DNA of 64,000 nucleotides from Streptomyces seoulensis. GTDB taxonomy: Bacteria; Actinomycetota; Actinomycetes; Streptomycetales; Streptomycetaceae. Every line of letters begins with the position of its first letter. The stretch's first letter is position 1. The notes beneath the pieces are model-generated. The model was not told the DNA's origin. It did not search any database and was given only the letters and a program-made list of their open reading frames with translations. The position numbers and the translations under genes are program-made. This document shows positions 63,600 through 64,000 of the stretch, in pieces. The stretch is from contig NZ_CP032229.1 of the NCBI RefSeq assembly GCF_004328625.1, positions 5,084,001 through 5,148,000 on the forward strand, read 5' to 3'.

Positions 63600-64000
63600 T
63601 CAATGGGCCCCGCCGGGGCGCAGCCTGCCGAGGTCGGCGCCGGTGTCGATGTCGTACGGGTCGGCCACGTCCCCGCATTCCACGAGGCGGATCTCGGCGG
63701 AGTGCTGTTTCAGGTAGGCGCGGGCCCCCTGATCACCCCGGGCGGCCTCGACCACTCCCGGCCAGTGGGCGGCGCCGAGGAGCACCGGGTGGCCGCGCCT
63801 GCCGTCGTACGCCGCCGACACGAGGGCGGTCTCGTCGGTGAAGGCGTCCAGCACCCGCGCGTACGCCTCGGGCCCGATACCCGGCTGATCGACGAGGCTC
63901 ACGAGAGCGGCGCGCGCATCCGTACCCCCGAGGGAGTGCAGCCCGGCCCGCAGGGAGGACCCCATCCCTTCGCCCCAGCCGGGGTTGTCCACGAGCACAC
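63600..64000 (-). CDS. MobA/MocA-like nucleotidyltransferase (N-terminus beyond the window)
   Basis: The partial reading frame (about 133 residues) matches the C-terminal two thirds of NTP-transferase enzymes that add CMP or GMP to molybdopterin: NPGWGEGMGSSLRAGL, LVSLVDQPGIGPEAYARVLD and GRRGHPVLLGAAHWPGV, ending PYDIDTGADLGRL. In MocA, the D-Q-P and R-G-H-P segments bind substrate. A role in making the cofactor for xanthine dehydrogenase is a reasonable inference. It lies 65 bases upstream of aceB on the same strand, probably in one operon. Confidence 0.85.
   Translation of the reverse strand, partial: VLVDNPGWGEGMGSSLRAGLHSLGGTDARAALVSLVDQPGIGPEAYARVLDAFTDETALVSAAYDGRRGHPVLLGAAHWPGVVEAARGDQGARAYLKQHSAEIRLVECGDVADPYDIDTGADLGRLRPGGAH

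Overview
The window is about 72% or more G+C, with strong third-position GC bias, GTG/TTG starts, purine-rich ribosome binding sites and a rare in-frame TTA codon. These features, plus the gene content (alditol oxidase, DUF2637 protein, LAL regulator next to a secreted trypsin, PucR/xanthine dehydrogenase cluster, NIS siderophore synthetases, GH92 mannosidase), point to a Streptomyces chromosome. From memory the order alditol oxidase ... aceB-nucleotidyltransferase resembles the SCO61xx-SCO62xx stretch of S. coelicolor; this was not checked by search.

Layout. 0-5 kb: the 5' part of a TetR gene with its own palindromic operator, aldO, a radical SAM protein with an unusual Cys motif, and a sigma-like/CBM2 membrane fusion. 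5-9 kb: small genes, a 23-codon ORF ahead of rsgA, and DNA alkylation repair (ada-alkA fusion with ogt). 9-19 kb: secreted GDSL esterase, DUF456 protein, a degenerate PP2C-like protein, pyruvate oxidase, an RsbW-like kinase with a TTA codon, a DUF2637 protein, an FhuF-like ferric reductase under an iron box, and GntR and TPR genes. 19-27 kb: pucR divergent from the three-subunit xanthine dehydrogenase and XdhC, then LysE and SRPBCC genes. 27-41 kb: trypsin with its LAL regulator, a GAF-LuxR regulator divergent from two AMP-forming acyl-CoA ligases, an ankyrin protein and a GH92 mannosidase. 41-44.5 kb: the uric acid operon (regulator, OHCU decarboxylase, HIU hydrolase, uricase, 8-oxoguanine deaminase). 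44.5-53 kb: AlaA-type aminotransferase and a divergent HxlR regulator, two secreted or membrane proteins (one VWA), two divergent NIS synthetases and a small double-glycine peptide. 53-60.6 kb: an accessory patch with a complete-ended IS5-like element carrying a second gene, IS fragments, a Rhs/YD-repeat protein followed by two tiny membrane proteins, and the broken 3' end of a tyrosine integrase. 60.6-64 kb: HipA-like protein, SelT/W/H-like Rdx protein, malate synthase and a partial MobA-like nucleotidyltransferase.

How the genes fit together. Purine salvage and degradation is the main theme. 8-oxoguanine deaminase and xanthine dehydrogenase make urate; uricase, HIU hydrolase and OHCU decarboxylase give allantoin; malate synthase takes up the glyoxylate that allantoin breakdown releases. 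XdhC and probably the terminal nucleotidyltransferase serve the molybdenum cofactor of xanthine dehydrogenase. Iron handling is a second theme (FhuF, two NIS synthetases), though only fhuF has a visible iron box.

Most interesting candidates: the Rhs protein plus two small membrane genes in the IS-rich patch; the 72-residue double-glycine peptide next to the NIS synthetases; the IS-borne zinc-ribbon gene; the 23-codon ORF and hairpin before rsgA; and several clean palindromes that look like operators (TetR, trypsin/LAL, uricase operon, HxlR).
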